A program made the translations under genes and the position numbers. This document shows positions 17,521 to 26,397 of a stretch of 64,000 nucleotides of DNA, one piece after another (position 1 is the first letter of the stretch; each line of letters starts with the position of its first letter). The notes beneath the pieces are model-generated. The model was given only the letters and a program-made list of their open reading frames with translations. It was not told where the DNA came from and did no database searches. Origin of the DNA: Hymenobacter sp. YC55 (GTDB lineage: Bacteria; Bacteroidota; Bacteroidia; Cytophagales; Hymenobacteraceae); NCBI RefSeq assembly GCF_029433095.1, contig NZ_JARNTX010000001.1, positions 62,001 to 126,000 of the forward strand, read 5' to 3'.

Positions 17521-18201
17521 ATGTATTCGATACCCTACTATCCCTGGCAAATGGAAACGGCTACTCGCGTACTGATTTACGAAGACAACATTGACCTGCG
17601 CACGAGCCTGAGCCAGTTGTTGTCGGGCTCGATGGGAATGGAGCTAGCGGGCGCCTTAGGCAACTGCACCCAGGCCGAGGCCGACATGCAACGTCTCCGG
17701 CCCGATGTGGTGCTCATGGATATTGATATGCCAGGCTGCACGGGTATCGAGGGCTTGCGCCGTATCAAGGCCATTGCCCCGGAAATTAATGTGCTTATGC
17801 TGACGGTGTTCGAGGAAAACGACCGGGTGTTTGATGCCATCTGCGCTGGTGCCGACGGGTATTTGTTGAAGAAAACTTCCCCTGTTCGCTTGCTCGACGC
17901 TATTGGAGAAGTGCGGGCTGGCGGTGCCCCCATGACCCCGGTTATTGCGCGGCAAGTTTTGCGCTTGTTCCCGAAAGTACCGCCCCGCCGCCCCGCCGAA
18001 GAATCGCATGCCAACCTGAGTGCCCGTGAACAGGAAATACTGGGGTTGCTGGTGGAAGGATACAGCTACAAGATGATAGCCGCCGACCGAGGTATCAGCA
18101 TTGATACGGTCCGCTCGCACATCAAGAAAATCTACGAGAAGCTGCATGTTCGCTCTATGACCGAAGCTGTGAGCAAAGCCTTGCGCGAAGGCCTAACATG
18201 A
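17521..18201 (+). CDS. NarL/LuxR-family response regulator
   Basis: 226 residues; METATR at 17551 is an equally good start (216 residues). The receiver domain has acidic Glu21-Asp22, phospho-acceptor Asp67 (VVLMDIDMPG), the Thr of MLTVF and the Lys of LLKKTSP. The C-terminal LuxR HTH runs from about 165 to 224 (LSAREQEILGLLVEGYSYKMIA...GISIDTVRSHIKKIYEKLHV). It lies 88 nt after the propeller kinase, so it is the expected phosphotransfer partner. Target genes cannot be seen. Confidence 0.94.
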   Translation: MYSIPYYPWQMETATRVLIYEDNIDLRTSLSQLLSGSMGMELAGALGNCTQAEADMQRLRPDVVLMDIDMPGCTGIEGLRRIKAIAPEINVLMLTVFEENDRVFDAICAGADGYLLKKTSPVRLLDAIGEVRAGGAPMTPVIARQVLRLFPKVPPRRPAEESHANLSAREQEILGLLVEGYSYKMIAADRGISIDTVRSHIKKIYEKLHVRSMTEAVSKALREGLT

Positions 18202-18528
18202 AGGAAGTTTATTCTTCTGCTCTGCTATAGTGCCAGGGTACTATTCGTCTAAACTTAGCTTCTGCCAGGCTGCGCGTTTAGTTAACGGAAAGAGGGTTTC
18301 CAGTTCAAACTTGCTCGTCGTGCTTTATCTAGCATCTGCTTGCCAGATAAAGCACGGTATTCTGTTTACCAACTGTCCGCAACACTAGGAGGAGTAAGGC
18401 TTGACAGAAGAAACAGAAGTCGGGTCTTCAGCATCATACTTAAGGTGCAAGTCCATGTAAGGAAAGAGCCGCCTATGTGGCCGGAAATTGTATCTTCGGC
18501 ATCATCCCTCGGCTTTTTCATTCCGCTT
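18202..18528. other. Spacer with one long hairpin
   Basis: No gene is supported here: the frame of the following exonuclease is open upstream to 18340 but has no family similarity before ATG 18529. The only feature noticed is the hairpin at 18319-18356. Confidence 0.6.
18319..18356. terminator. Hairpin downstream of the response regulator
   Basis: The 12-bp stem CGTGCTTTATCT pairs with AGATAAAGCACG around a 14-nt loop that itself can form GCA/TGC. It lies 118 nt after the stop, has no U-tract, and is only a possible terminator. Confidence 0.4.
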
Positions 18529-19320
18529 ATGCGCCTGCTCCGCAACCTCTCGCTCGACCAGGTATTCGTGCTCGATATTGAAACTGTGCCCTGCGTTGGT
18601 TGTCACGACGACCTGGCGGAAATGTTGCAGCATTTGTGGGAGCATAAGTGTCATGCCCTGCGCCGTGAGAAAGGCTGGATTTCGCACGCCTCGCACATCG
18701 ACCCGTTGCCGGATCATCTGCACGCTGCTGCTTTGTTCGAGCAAGCGGGCATCTACGCCGAGTTCGGTAAAATCGTCTGTATTTCGCTTGGTTGCTTCTA
18801 CTACGACAAGCAGGAGCGGCTACGCTTCTATGTGAAGTCCTTCGCCAACCACGACGAAGCCCAACTCTTGCGCGAGTTCTCAGCTATTCTTGAAAAGAAA
18901 CCCGAGCACTGGCTCTGCGGCCACAACAACAAGGAGTTTGACATCCCTTACATCTCGCGCCGCTTACTCATCAATGGCCTCGGCTTGCCACCGCAACTCG
19001 ATACGGCCGGCAAAAGACCCTGGGAAATAAACCACCTCGACACGCTGGAACTCTGGAAATTCGGCGACCGAAAATCCTTCACCTCCCTGTCGTTGCTGGC
19101 TGCTATGTTCGGCATTCCCACCCCCAAAGACGACATCACCGGCGCCGATGTGGCCCGTGTTTACTACGAAGACCAAGACCTGCCGCGTATTGTACACTAC
19201 TGCCAGAAAGACGTCATTACCACCGCCCGCCTGCTGCTGAAGTTCAGGGGCGAAGAGCCATTTACGGATGAAGCTGTCGTGTACGCAGATGAAGCCTCCG
19301 TGCTGATGCGGCGCGTTTGA
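18529..19320 (+). CDS. PolB-like 3'-5' exonuclease (RNase H fold)
   Basis: 263 residues from ATG 18529 (MRLLRNLSLDQVFVLDIET). DEDD-type acidic residues are visible: Asp16 and Glu18 in DIET, an Asp in GHNNKEFDIPYISRR, and the distal Asp in YCQKDVITTARLLL. This matches the predicted 3'-5' exonuclease family related to the proofreading domain of family B DNA polymerases, common and single-copy in Bacteroidota. It acts alone (no polymerase domain), probably in DNA repair or RNA/DNA turnover. The longer open frame upstream is rejected as coding. Confidence 0.85.
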   Translation: MRLLRNLSLDQVFVLDIETVPCVGCHDDLAEMLQHLWEHKCHALRREKGWISHASHIDPLPDHLHAAALFEQAGIYAEFGKIVCISLGCFYYDKQERLRFYVKSFANHDEAQLLREFSAILEKKPEHWLCGHNNKEFDIPYISRRLLINGLGLPPQLDTAGKRPWEINHLDTLELWKFGDRKSFTSLSLLAAMFGIPTPKDDITGADVARVYYEDQDLPRIVHYCQKDVITTARLLLKFRGEEPFTDEAVVYADEASVLMRRV

Positions 19321-19398
19321 CTATCAAGTGGAGCCAGCACCAGCTATTAGCTAGAATATCTCAGCTGTAGTACTACTGATAATTACGCCAGAGCATGA

Positions 19399-20277
19399 TT
19401 ACTTAGAATGGGAAATTGAGGCCTGGAGAAGAGTTTCGACTGGCTCGAACTTGGTTTGATGTGCAACACTCAAAAGTGTATTGCCGCTTTTGTCCTTAAG
19501 ATTGATGTAGGCTCCTGCTTGTAAAAGCAGCCGGACGTTTTCTAGCTGGCAGAAATGTATGGCATGGAACAGGGCAGTTTCACCGCTACCGTTGCGTTGG
19601 TTTGGGTCAGCTTTATACTGTAACAGTAGGCCAAGGGTAGAGACACCACACTGAGTTCGTGCTGCTTCGAAGAGTGCGGAGGTGGAATTCATAAAGGCAC
19701 TGCTCCTGCCATTGGGGTCGGCACCGTGACGCAATAGTTCTTGTGCAATATCAAGGCGACAGCCTCGCACAGCCGCTATCAACGGAGTGTCGTGCTGGTG
19801 TAGCGCGTTAGGATCAGCACCACACAAAAGCAGCAAACGCACATGCGCTACATTACCTGCTTCAATAGAGGGCTGCAAGCTAACATGACGGACCACAACC
19901 CACGGGAATAAGACCAAGCATACGCCAGTAACAAAGAGGGCTACAACTCCGGCTTTAGTTTGCTGAGCGAGTAAGAGCGCAAATACGCTCAACACTCCAG
20001 CAAACCAAAAAGCGTATGTGGTTGGACTTGCGGCGAAATGGCAGAGAGCAACAACACAACCTGCAGTACCCGCTAAATAGGCAATCCAACTAGACCGAGT
20101 TATGGAAGAGAAGGTTAGCCAAGGACGGTTAGTTAGCAAGCTGTAGAAGCTGGCCAACCATAAAAGGTAAGCACCCGGACCAATGAATGGACCACCATAA
20201 GCAATACTTGAGCCTAGCACCATCCAGAGGATAGTTAGCCCCCATAGTAAACGGCCTATCCAAGCTGGTTGCCTCAT
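19399..20277 (-). CDS. Membrane protein with C-terminal ankyrin repeats
   Basis: 292 residues. Five or so membrane segments fill the first 155 residues. Then come four ankyrin-type repeats: LLLLCGADPNALHQHDTPLI, LLRHGADPNGRSSAFM, LLLQYKADPNQRNGSGETAL and LLLQAGAYINLKDKSGNTLL. The repeats probably lie on one side of the membrane as a protein-binding platform. It lies just downstream of the nuo terminator, so it is likely expressed separately. No enzyme motif; function unknown. Confidence 0.8.
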   Translation of the reverse strand: MRQPAWIGRLLWGLTILWMVLGSSIAYGGPFIGPGAYLLWLASFYSLLTNRPWLTFSSITRSSWIAYLAGTAGCVVALCHFAASPTTYAFWFAGVLSVFALLLAQQTKAGVVALFVTGVCLVLFPWVVVRHVSLQPSIEAGNVAHVRLLLLCGADPNALHQHDTPLIAAVRGCRLDIAQELLRHGADPNGRSSAFMNSTSALFEAARTQCGVSTLGLLLQYKADPNQRNGSGETALFHAIHFCQLENVRLLLQAGAYINLKDKSGNTLLSVAHQTKFEPVETLLQASISHSK

Positions 20278-20304
20278 TGGCGTATGCGTTTTGTCTGGTA
20301 TAGT

Positions 20305-20340
20305 AACAGAAAAAGCGGCTCGAAGGCCGCTTTTTCTGTT
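20305..20340 (-). terminator. Terminator of the nuoK-N transcript
   Basis: A 15-bp perfect stem (AACAGAAAAAGCGGC) with a 6-nt loop starts 14 nt past the nuoN stop on the minus strand and ends in TTTTTCTGTT. Confidence 0.92.
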
Positions 20341-20354
20341 AAGAATCGTTTTGC

Positions 20355-21764
20355 TTACAAGATGCCACTTAAAATTCCTGGCAGCACACCGAGCACCACC
20401 GTTAGCAGCGCTAGTAGCAGCAAGGCTGCCGACTGGAACCCGCTTATTTGTATTGGTTCACTGGTGTCGGCGTCAAGGTCGCGCATGTACATGGCAATAA
20501 CGGGGCGCAGGTAGTAATAAATGCTGATCATCGACATAACCACGGCAAACACTACTAAGCCGATGTGCCCATTCTCTACAGCCGCCGAAAAGATGAAAAA
20601 CTTCCCGAAGAAGCCACCAGTTAGCGGAATGCCAGCCAGGGAAAGCATGGCCACGGTCATCACGAAGGCCAGCAGCGGATTGGTTTTTGCAAGACCATTC
20701 AGGCCATCGTAGTCTTCGCGCTTGCGCTGCTCCGACACTTGTTTCAGCACCCCGAAAGCGGCCACCGTTGCCAGCGAATAAGCCAGCGAGTAGAAGAAAA
20801 TGCCATTGGCGGAAGCCCCTTCCAGTTGTCCGTTGAAGGCTACCAGTCCAATAAGTAAGTAACCAGCATGCGACACGCTGGAGTAGGCCAACATCCGTTT
20901 AGCGCTGGTCTGTACTACCGCCCCCACGTTGCCGATGGCCAGCGTGAGCACGCACATGGCCGTTAAGGTAGGCAACCACAACCCTTGAGCTGAAGCAGCC
21001 GGGAAAGCCTGCACCAGCAGTTTCAGGAACGCTGCAAAGCCCGCCGTTTTCACTACGGTGCTCATGAAAGCCGTGAAGAAGGTAGGGGTACCCTCGTAAA
21101 CATCCGGAGTCCAGAAGTGGAAAGGGGCAGCCGATACTTTAAAGCCAATGCCAATTAGCATCATCAGCATCCCGATGTAGAGCATCGGCGTGAGTGAAGC
21201 ATTGACGGGGTTTTGCACGGCAAAGCTGATGTTTTTCAGCTCGAAAGTGCCCGTGGCGCCGTATACCAGCGCCATACCAAAGAGCAGGATGCCCGTAGCA
21301 AATGCCCCCATCAGGAAGTACTTCAGGGCTGCTTCGTTGGAACGCAGGTTGGTTTTCTCGGCGCCGGCTACCACATACATGGCCACGCTCAGGATTTCGA
21401 TGCCCAAGAACAGCATCAGCAGGTGGTTGTATGCTACCATCATGATGGCCCCAACCAGCGAAAAGATCAGCAGCGAGTAGTACTCGGCCAGGTTGGCCTG
21501 ACCGTCGCGCACGTATTTCTCGGAGAAAGGAATCAGCAGCAGTGCCGTCAACACCACAATGCCTGTGAAGGCCACCGAGAAGTTATCGACCACGAGCATG
21601 TCGTGGAAAAACGACTGTGGTCCGCCGTTCCAGTCGGTGAAGTTGACGGTCAGCACCGTGCCCAGCATGAGCATAGCTGCCGGCAGCAGAATCCGGTTGG
21701 AGCGCAGAAACCCTAAAAACAGGTTGCCGAGGCCAAAAACAGAAAGAAGAACGATTGAAATCAT
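20355..21764 (-). CDS. nuoN: NADH-quinone oxidoreductase subunit N
   Basis: 469 residues from ATG 21764. One of the three antiporter-like proton-pumping subunits of complex I, with about 14 membrane helices. The conserved Lys/Glu helices are recognisable (GIEILSVAMYVVAG near 125-140; SAAPFHFWTPDVYEGTPT near 230; KRMLAYSSVSHAGYLLIG). It is the last gene of the nuo cluster and is followed at once by a strong terminator. Two short palindromes lie in the 99-bp gap from nuoM. Confidence 0.96.
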   Translation of the reverse strand: MISIVLLSVFGLGNLFLGFLRSNRILLPAAMLMLGTVLTVNFTDWNGGPQSFFHDMLVVDNFSVAFTGIVVLTALLLIPFSEKYVRDGQANLAEYYSLLIFSLVGAIMMVAYNHLLMLFLGIEILSVAMYVVAGAEKTNLRSNEAALKYFLMGAFATGILLFGMALVYGATGTFELKNISFAVQNPVNASLTPMLYIGMLMMLIGIGFKVSAAPFHFWTPDVYEGTPTFFTAFMSTVVKTAGFAAFLKLLVQAFPAASAQGLWLPTLTAMCVLTLAIGNVGAVVQTSAKRMLAYSSVSHAGYLLIGLVAFNGQLEGASANGIFFYSLAYSLATVAAFGVLKQVSEQRKREDYDGLNGLAKTNPLLAFVMTVAMLSLAGIPLTGGFFGKFFIFSAAVENGHIGLVVFAVVMSMISIYYYLRPVIAMYMRDLDADTSEPIQISGFQSAALLLLALLTVVLGVLPGILSGIL

Positions 21765-21777
21765 GGTCAAACTGTAA

Positions 21778-21862
21778 CACCAACTTCAAGTTGGTGAATC
21801 ATGAAACTATGTCGTGGCCGCCTGAGCGGATAGGGGAGCCAGGCGGCCAACTTAAAGTTGGC
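21778..21862. repeat. Two short palindromes between nuoM and nuoN
   Basis: CACCAACTT-C-AAGTTGGTG at 21778-21796 and GCCAACTT-A-AAGTTGGC at 21846-21862 flank a 49-nt stretch. Both belong to the same family as 4427-4442 and 50061-50080. They could form mRNA hairpins that set the nuoM:nuoN ratio. Confidence 0.75.
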
Positions 21863-21863
21863 G

Positions 21864-23333
21864 TTACCTCTTCACCACCTCACTTAAAATATTCATCACG
21901 CTTCCTTCTGATAGGTGCAGAAACGTATTCGGGAACAAGCCAATCCAGAAGACCAACACGATAAGCGGCACCAAGACTACTAGCTCTGCACCAGTCAGGT
22001 CGGTGATAGTGTTGGAAAACGACGAATCTGGGCCGAGCATAACGCGCTGGAACATGCGCAGCAAGTACACAGCCGCCAAGATAATAGTGATGCCAGCCAC
22101 AGCACCCATCCAGGCACTATACTGATACACGCCCCCTAGCAGCAGAAACTCACCCACAAAGCCGTTGGTGAGCGGCAGCGCGACTGTGCCAAGCAGCAGC
22201 ACCAAGAAGCATACACTCAGAATAGGCGTCTGACGGGTGAGGCCACCCAAGGCCGGAATCATGCGGGTGTTGGTGCGGCGCTCAATGCAGTCGGCAATGA
22301 AGAACATGCCCACCACGTTCACGCCGTGTGCCAGCATCTGAATGCTAGCTCCTTGCAAGCCGATTTGCGTGAGCGAGAAAACACCAGCCGCCATCAGCCC
22401 TACGTGGGAGAGAGAAGAGTAAGCAATAAGCCGCTTCACGTCCTCCTGACGAATTGCAATAACAGCGCCGTAGATGATGCCGATAATCGACAAAATTAGA
22501 ACTAGGTTCTGCCATTGGCTCACACCGAGCGGCACCACCGGCAGCAGCCAGCGCATGCAGCCATAGATACCCATTTTCAGCATGATACCCGAGAGCAGCA
22601 TGGTGGCCGGAGCCGGCGACTCGGTGTACGTGTCGGGCTGCCAGGTGTGGAACGGGAAGATGGGCATCTTCACGGCAAAGGCCGCGAAAATCAGCCAGAA
22701 CAACCACGACTGCTCCTGCGCACTCAAGTTCAGGTTATAGAACGAAGCGAGGTCAGCGTTGTGCGCGGCAAGACCATTGGCAGCCGGGCCAGTCTGGAAG
22801 TAGAGGTACACGAAGCCGGCCAGCATAAACAGTGAGCCGACAATCGTGTAGAGGAAAAACTTGAACGTAACGCGGGCCCGGTTTACACCGCCCCACACAC
22901 CAGCCAGGAAGTAAATCGGAATGAGGGCTACTTCCCAGAAGAAGTAGAATAGGAAAGCATCCTGGGCCGTAAATACACCCACCAGTCCAGTTTCCATGAA
23001 CAGCACCAGCGCATAAAATGCCGAGGCATTTTCGAAATTGCGGCGGTACGACGCCAGCAAAATAAGCGGCACCAGAAATGTAGTAAGCAGCACCAGTAAC
23101 AAGCTTAGGCCGTCCATTCCTACATGGAAGTTGATTCCCGCTGATGCAATCCAGGGCAGGTTTACCGAGGATTGGTCGGAGTTGCCACCGTTGAAGGTAA
23201 CGGCTGCGAAAATTGCTAGAGCGAATTCAATCAGCGCCGCACCAAACGCTGCCACGCGGGCAGTACTACCCTTGAAGAAGTGCAGTAGCAGGGCGGCCGC
23301 CACGGGCCATAGTAGGAGAAGGACAGTCAGCAT
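21864..23333 (-). CDS. nuoM: NADH-quinone oxidoreductase subunit M
   Basis: 489 residues, about 14 membrane helices, antiporter-like proton channel of complex I. Typical segments are FFWEVALIPIYFLAGVWGG (conserved Glu), KMPIFPFHTWQPDTYTESP, and KRLIAYSSLSHVGLMAAG. The ATG overlaps the stop of the preceding small gene by one base (TAATG), so translation is probably coupled to it. Confidence 0.97.
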   Translation of the reverse strand: MLTVLLLLWPVAAALLLHFFKGSTARVAAFGAALIEFALAIFAAVTFNGGNSDQSSVNLPWIASAGINFHVGMDGLSLLLVLLTTFLVPLILLASYRRNFENASAFYALVLFMETGLVGVFTAQDAFLFYFFWEVALIPIYFLAGVWGGVNRARVTFKFFLYTIVGSLFMLAGFVYLYFQTGPAANGLAAHNADLASFYNLNLSAQEQSWLFWLIFAAFAVKMPIFPFHTWQPDTYTESPAPATMLLSGIMLKMGIYGCMRWLLPVVPLGVSQWQNLVLILSIIGIIYGAVIAIRQEDVKRLIAYSSLSHVGLMAAGVFSLTQIGLQGASIQMLAHGVNVVGMFFIADCIERRTNTRMIPALGGLTRQTPILSVCFLVLLLGTVALPLTNGFVGEFLLLGGVYQYSAWMGAVAGITIILAAVYLLRMFQRVMLGPDSSFSNTITDLTGAELVVLVPLIVLVFWIGLFPNTFLHLSEGSVMNILSEVVKR

Positions 23334-23698
23334 TAGCTAAGCAGGTTGTTCTTTTGACGCTCAAATTCCGCTGCCGTGAGTACGCCTTGGTTGCGCAAGT
23401 CACGCAGCTTGCCTAGTTCGTCAGCAACGGAAATAGCTGACGTACCTGCTGGTGCAGTGGAAAATGAGAAAGGTTTAGGGACTGGCGCTTTTCGGAGGGC
23501 AAGATAAAGGGCAACAAACCACCCAATAATTGACCAGCCAGCCAAGAGATTAACAAGGAAAATTAGAAGCCTGTCGGGGCGCTTGAACGCTATGATGGAC
23601 GGCAAGAAATGAAGAACAGCTCCTAAGGGGACAATGAGCATAAGGAGCATCAGCTCGCTAGCTCCTAAATCTCCCAAAAAAAGCAGCATACCCTTCAT
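23333..23698 (-). CDS. Superinfection-immunity-like membrane protein with SHOCT domain, inside the nuo cluster
   Basis: 121 residues. Two or three membrane segments occupy 13-70, with the pattern NLLAGWSIIGWFVALYLAL that matches the T4 Imm-like superinfection immunity family. A linker follows, then a C-terminal SHOCT motif (about 94-120, ELGKLRDLRNQGVLTAAEFERQKNN). It lies 17 nt after nuoL and overlaps nuoM by one base, so it is cotranscribed with complex I subunits. Such genes are widespread outside phages and their cellular role is not settled; an oligomerising membrane scaffold is possible. Confidence 0.82.
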   Translation of the reverse strand: MKGMLLFLGDLGASELMLLMLIVPLGAVLHFLPSIIAFKRPDRLLIFLVNLLAGWSIIGWFVALYLALRKAPVPKPFSFSTAPAGTSAISVADELGKLRDLRNQGVLTAAEFERQKNNLLS

Positions 23699-23715
23699 AG
23701 CGTAGTGTCGGGTAG

Positions 23716-25656
23716 TTAAAACTTACCGGAATTCAACGCCAGTATCAGCGCAATACCGATCACCATCAAGATCAAGTAGGTTTCCACCGAGCCGGTTTGC
23801 ACGTTGCGCAGGAGTCTACCGCCACCCACCGTAACGCGGCCGAAGCCGTTTACAATTGGGTCAATAACGCCTTGCTCTACATAGCGGTAAAACCAGTTCG
23901 ACAGGATCATAACCGGGCGTACGAACAAGGCATTGTAAAGCTCGTCGATGTAGTATTTGTGATAAACCACGCTTTCGGGCGCCGAGCGTTGTGCGTCGTC
24001 TTCGGCTGGCCGCACACCGCGGCTCACGTACTGCACATAAGCCAGAATGATACCCAACACACCGGCGCCTACGGAGAGACCGATAAGCATATACTCTGTG
24101 GCGTGGTCAACTTCCGCACCGAAGGCCGCTGGATTGAGGCGCTGCGAGTACGTAAAGAGAGGGGCAAGGTAATCGGCGAGGTAGCCGCGGCCGAGTACAA
24201 GCGGTGCGTTCATAAAGCCACCAACTGCTGCCAGAATGGCGAGAATAATCAGCGGCAGGGTCATGGAAGCCGGCGACTCGTGCAGGTGATGCTTCTGCTC
24301 CTCAGTGCCCCGGAACTCGCCGAAGAACGTAAGGAACAGCAAACGGAACATGTAAAACGCCGTCAGGAAGGCCGTAAACAAGCCCACGGCATACAGCACC
24401 TTGCTGTGCTCGTAGGCATGCAGCAGGATTTCATCTTTCGAGAAGAAGCCCGAAAACGGCGGAATACCAGCAATGGCGAGGCAGCCAATTAGGAAGGTGA
24501 TAAACGTAATGGGCAACGCTTTGCGCAAGCCGCCCATGCGGCGCATATCCTGCTCGTTGCTCATGGCGTGAATCACCGAACCCGCGCCCAAGAACATCAG
24601 GGCCTTGAAAAAGGCGTGCGTCAACACGTGGAACAAGCTGGTGCTGTACCCCATCACGCCTAAAGCGAGGAACATGTAGCCCAACTGCGAAACGGTGGAG
24701 TAGGCCAGCACCTTCTTAATGTCATTCTGCGCCAAGCCGATGGTGGCGGCAAACAGCGCTGTAGCCGCACCAATAATGGCAACAACTTCCAGCGTTTGGG
24801 GCGCGAGCGTGAAGAGCACGTTGGCGCGCAAAATCATGTAGATACCGGCCGTCACCATGGTTGCCGCGTGAATCAGGGCCGAAACCGGAGTAGGACCAGC
24901 CATAGCATCGGGGAGCCAGGTGTAGAGCGGCAGCTGTGCCGATTTGCCCATGGCACCCACGAAGAGCAGCAGCGTAATAGCCGTTACTACGCCCGTACCG
25001 ATCTGCATGGTGGAGGCCTTCTGAAACACCTCGGCGTACTGTACGGAATCGAAGGTGAGGTAAATCAGGAAGATGCCAAGCAGGAAACCCAAGTCACCGA
25101 CGCGGTTGATGATGAAGGCTTTCTTGGCGGCATTGTTGAAGGCCGTGTGCTTATTCCAGAAACCAATGAGCAGGTAGGAGCACAGCCCTACACCTTCCCA
25201 GCCAATGAACAGAATCACGAAATTAGCGCCCAATACCAGTACTAGCATACTGAACACGAACAGGTTCAGAAAGCTGAAAAACTTGCCCACGTTCTCGTCG
25301 TGGTGCATATAGCCAATACTGTACACGTGAATCAGGAACCCAACGCCCGTCACAAGCAGTAGCATAATCAGGCTAAGCTGGTCGATTTGATAGGTGAAGG
25401 GAATCTGCATCGAGCCCACCGAAATCCAGTCGAACAGCTTGACGGTGTACTGATACTGGAAATTCAGGAACAGGTACACCGAAATCAAGAACGAGCCAAG
25501 GACCGTGGCGCTGCCAAGCGCGCCGGCTACCGTGCCGGAGAGACGTTTGTTGAGCAGCCCGTTGATGAGAAAGCCTAGGAAAGGCAGCAGCGGAATAAGT
25601 ACGTACAGAAATGTAGAGTACGGGGCGCTGGCGGCGGGAAGAACGGTTTCTTGCAT
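23716..25656 (-). CDS. nuoL: NADH-quinone oxidoreductase subunit L
   Basis: 646 residues, the largest antiporter-like subunit of complex I, with about 16 membrane helices including the lateral amphipathic helix that clamps M and N. Landmarks are NFVILFIGWEGVGLCSYLLIGFW (Glu), GKSAQLPLYTWLPDAMAGPTPVSALIHAATMVTAGIY and KKVLAYSTVSQLGYMFLALG, plus a C-terminal extension. Length is typical (610-650). It follows nuoK by 108 bp. Confidence 0.97.
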   Translation of the reverse strand: MQETVLPAASAPYSTFLYVLIPLLPFLGFLINGLLNKRLSGTVAGALGSATVLGSFLISVYLFLNFQYQYTVKLFDWISVGSMQIPFTYQIDQLSLIMLLLVTGVGFLIHVYSIGYMHHDENVGKFFSFLNLFVFSMLVLVLGANFVILFIGWEGVGLCSYLLIGFWNKHTAFNNAAKKAFIINRVGDLGFLLGIFLIYLTFDSVQYAEVFQKASTMQIGTGVVTAITLLLFVGAMGKSAQLPLYTWLPDAMAGPTPVSALIHAATMVTAGIYMILRANVLFTLAPQTLEVVAIIGAATALFAATIGLAQNDIKKVLAYSTVSQLGYMFLALGVMGYSTSLFHVLTHAFFKALMFLGAGSVIHAMSNEQDMRRMGGLRKALPITFITFLIGCLAIAGIPPFSGFFSKDEILLHAYEHSKVLYAVGLFTAFLTAFYMFRLLFLTFFGEFRGTEEQKHHLHESPASMTLPLIILAILAAVGGFMNAPLVLGRGYLADYLAPLFTYSQRLNPAAFGAEVDHATEYMLIGLSVGAGVLGIILAYVQYVSRGVRPAEDDAQRSAPESVVYHKYYIDELYNALFVRPVMILSNWFYRYVEQGVIDPIVNGFGRVTVGGGRLLRNVQTGSVETYLILMVIGIALILALNSGKF

Positions 25657-25764
25657 CTATAGTAATGGCTAAATGGCGTAATGGGTGAGCTGTTAAATGG
25701 TTGGCTATTGGTATAAGCCGTCGAACGGCTAGCCATTTAACAAGTCGACCTTTAAGCCATCAAC

Positions 25765-26097
25765 TTAAAACTTCAGTCGATTTAATAGATTGACGTCGGT
25801 GTTTTGCAGGTTCCGGTAGATCATGACGATAATGGCCAGCCCGACAGCCACTTCGGCAGCGGCTACGGCCATAATGAAAAACACGAACACCTGCCCGTTC
25901 GCATCGGAGCGGTAAGCTGCGAAAGCTGTCAGCAGCACGTTTACAGCGTTGAGCATCAGCTCCACGCACATAAAAATGATAATGGCATTACGCCGGGTAA
26001 GTACCCCAAGCACGCCAATGGCGAACAGGGCCGTAGCGAAGAAGACGTAGTACTGAAGAGGAACCGTTTGAATAACCTGCGGTATGTTCTGATCCAT
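25765..26097 (-). CDS. nuoK: NADH-quinone oxidoreductase subunit K
   Basis: 110 residues from ATG 26097 (MDQNIPQVIQTVPLQYYVFF); the longer frame to 26190 starts in the divergent spacer and is not needed. Three membrane helices carry the conserved Glu of IIFMCVELMLNAVNV and Glu in MAVAAAEVAVGLAI, both part of the proton path. It begins the second part of the split nuo cluster, so its promoter should lie in 26098-26397. Confidence 0.95.
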   Translation of the reverse strand: MDQNIPQVIQTVPLQYYVFFATALFAIGVLGVLTRRNAIIIFMCVELMLNAVNVLLTAFAAYRSDANGQVFVFFIMAVAAAEVAVGLAIIVMIYRNLQNTDVNLLNRLKF

Positions 26098-26397
26098 GCG
26101 GGGCAGTTGACGGCGAAACGAAGCGGCACGCAGAAGCGCAGCCGTAGTGAATTGGCTGGCAAAGGTATCCTGAAAATCGGAAAACGCCACCCTTAAATCA
26201 GGTCCTACACCCAGACAGTTGTAGGATTAGCACGCTTTTAATCTGTATTTAAAGGGCAATGGGGTTGTACTTGTTGAGGTAATTGCCAACAGAGCTAGTT
26301 GCTGCTAAGGTGAAGCAGGGAAAGGCTGCAACTCTTTCTTTCAAAAAAAGCAGTGACAATGAAGTATTTTCCAGCTTCGTTCGTCTGTGCAAGCAGA
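26098..26397. other. Divergent spacer between nuoK and the ECF sigma factor
   Basis: About 300 bp with no gene of its own. It must hold the promoter of nuoK-L-M-N, because the genes upstream run the other way and end at a terminator. I could not find a full TTTG/TAnnTTTG promoter in either direction. Confidence 0.5.

Noticed and set aside
18340-18528. Upstream extension of the 3'-5' exonuclease gene
   Set aside because: The extra 63 residues have no family similarity and overlap a long hairpin; the family start MRLLRNLS fits ATG 18529.
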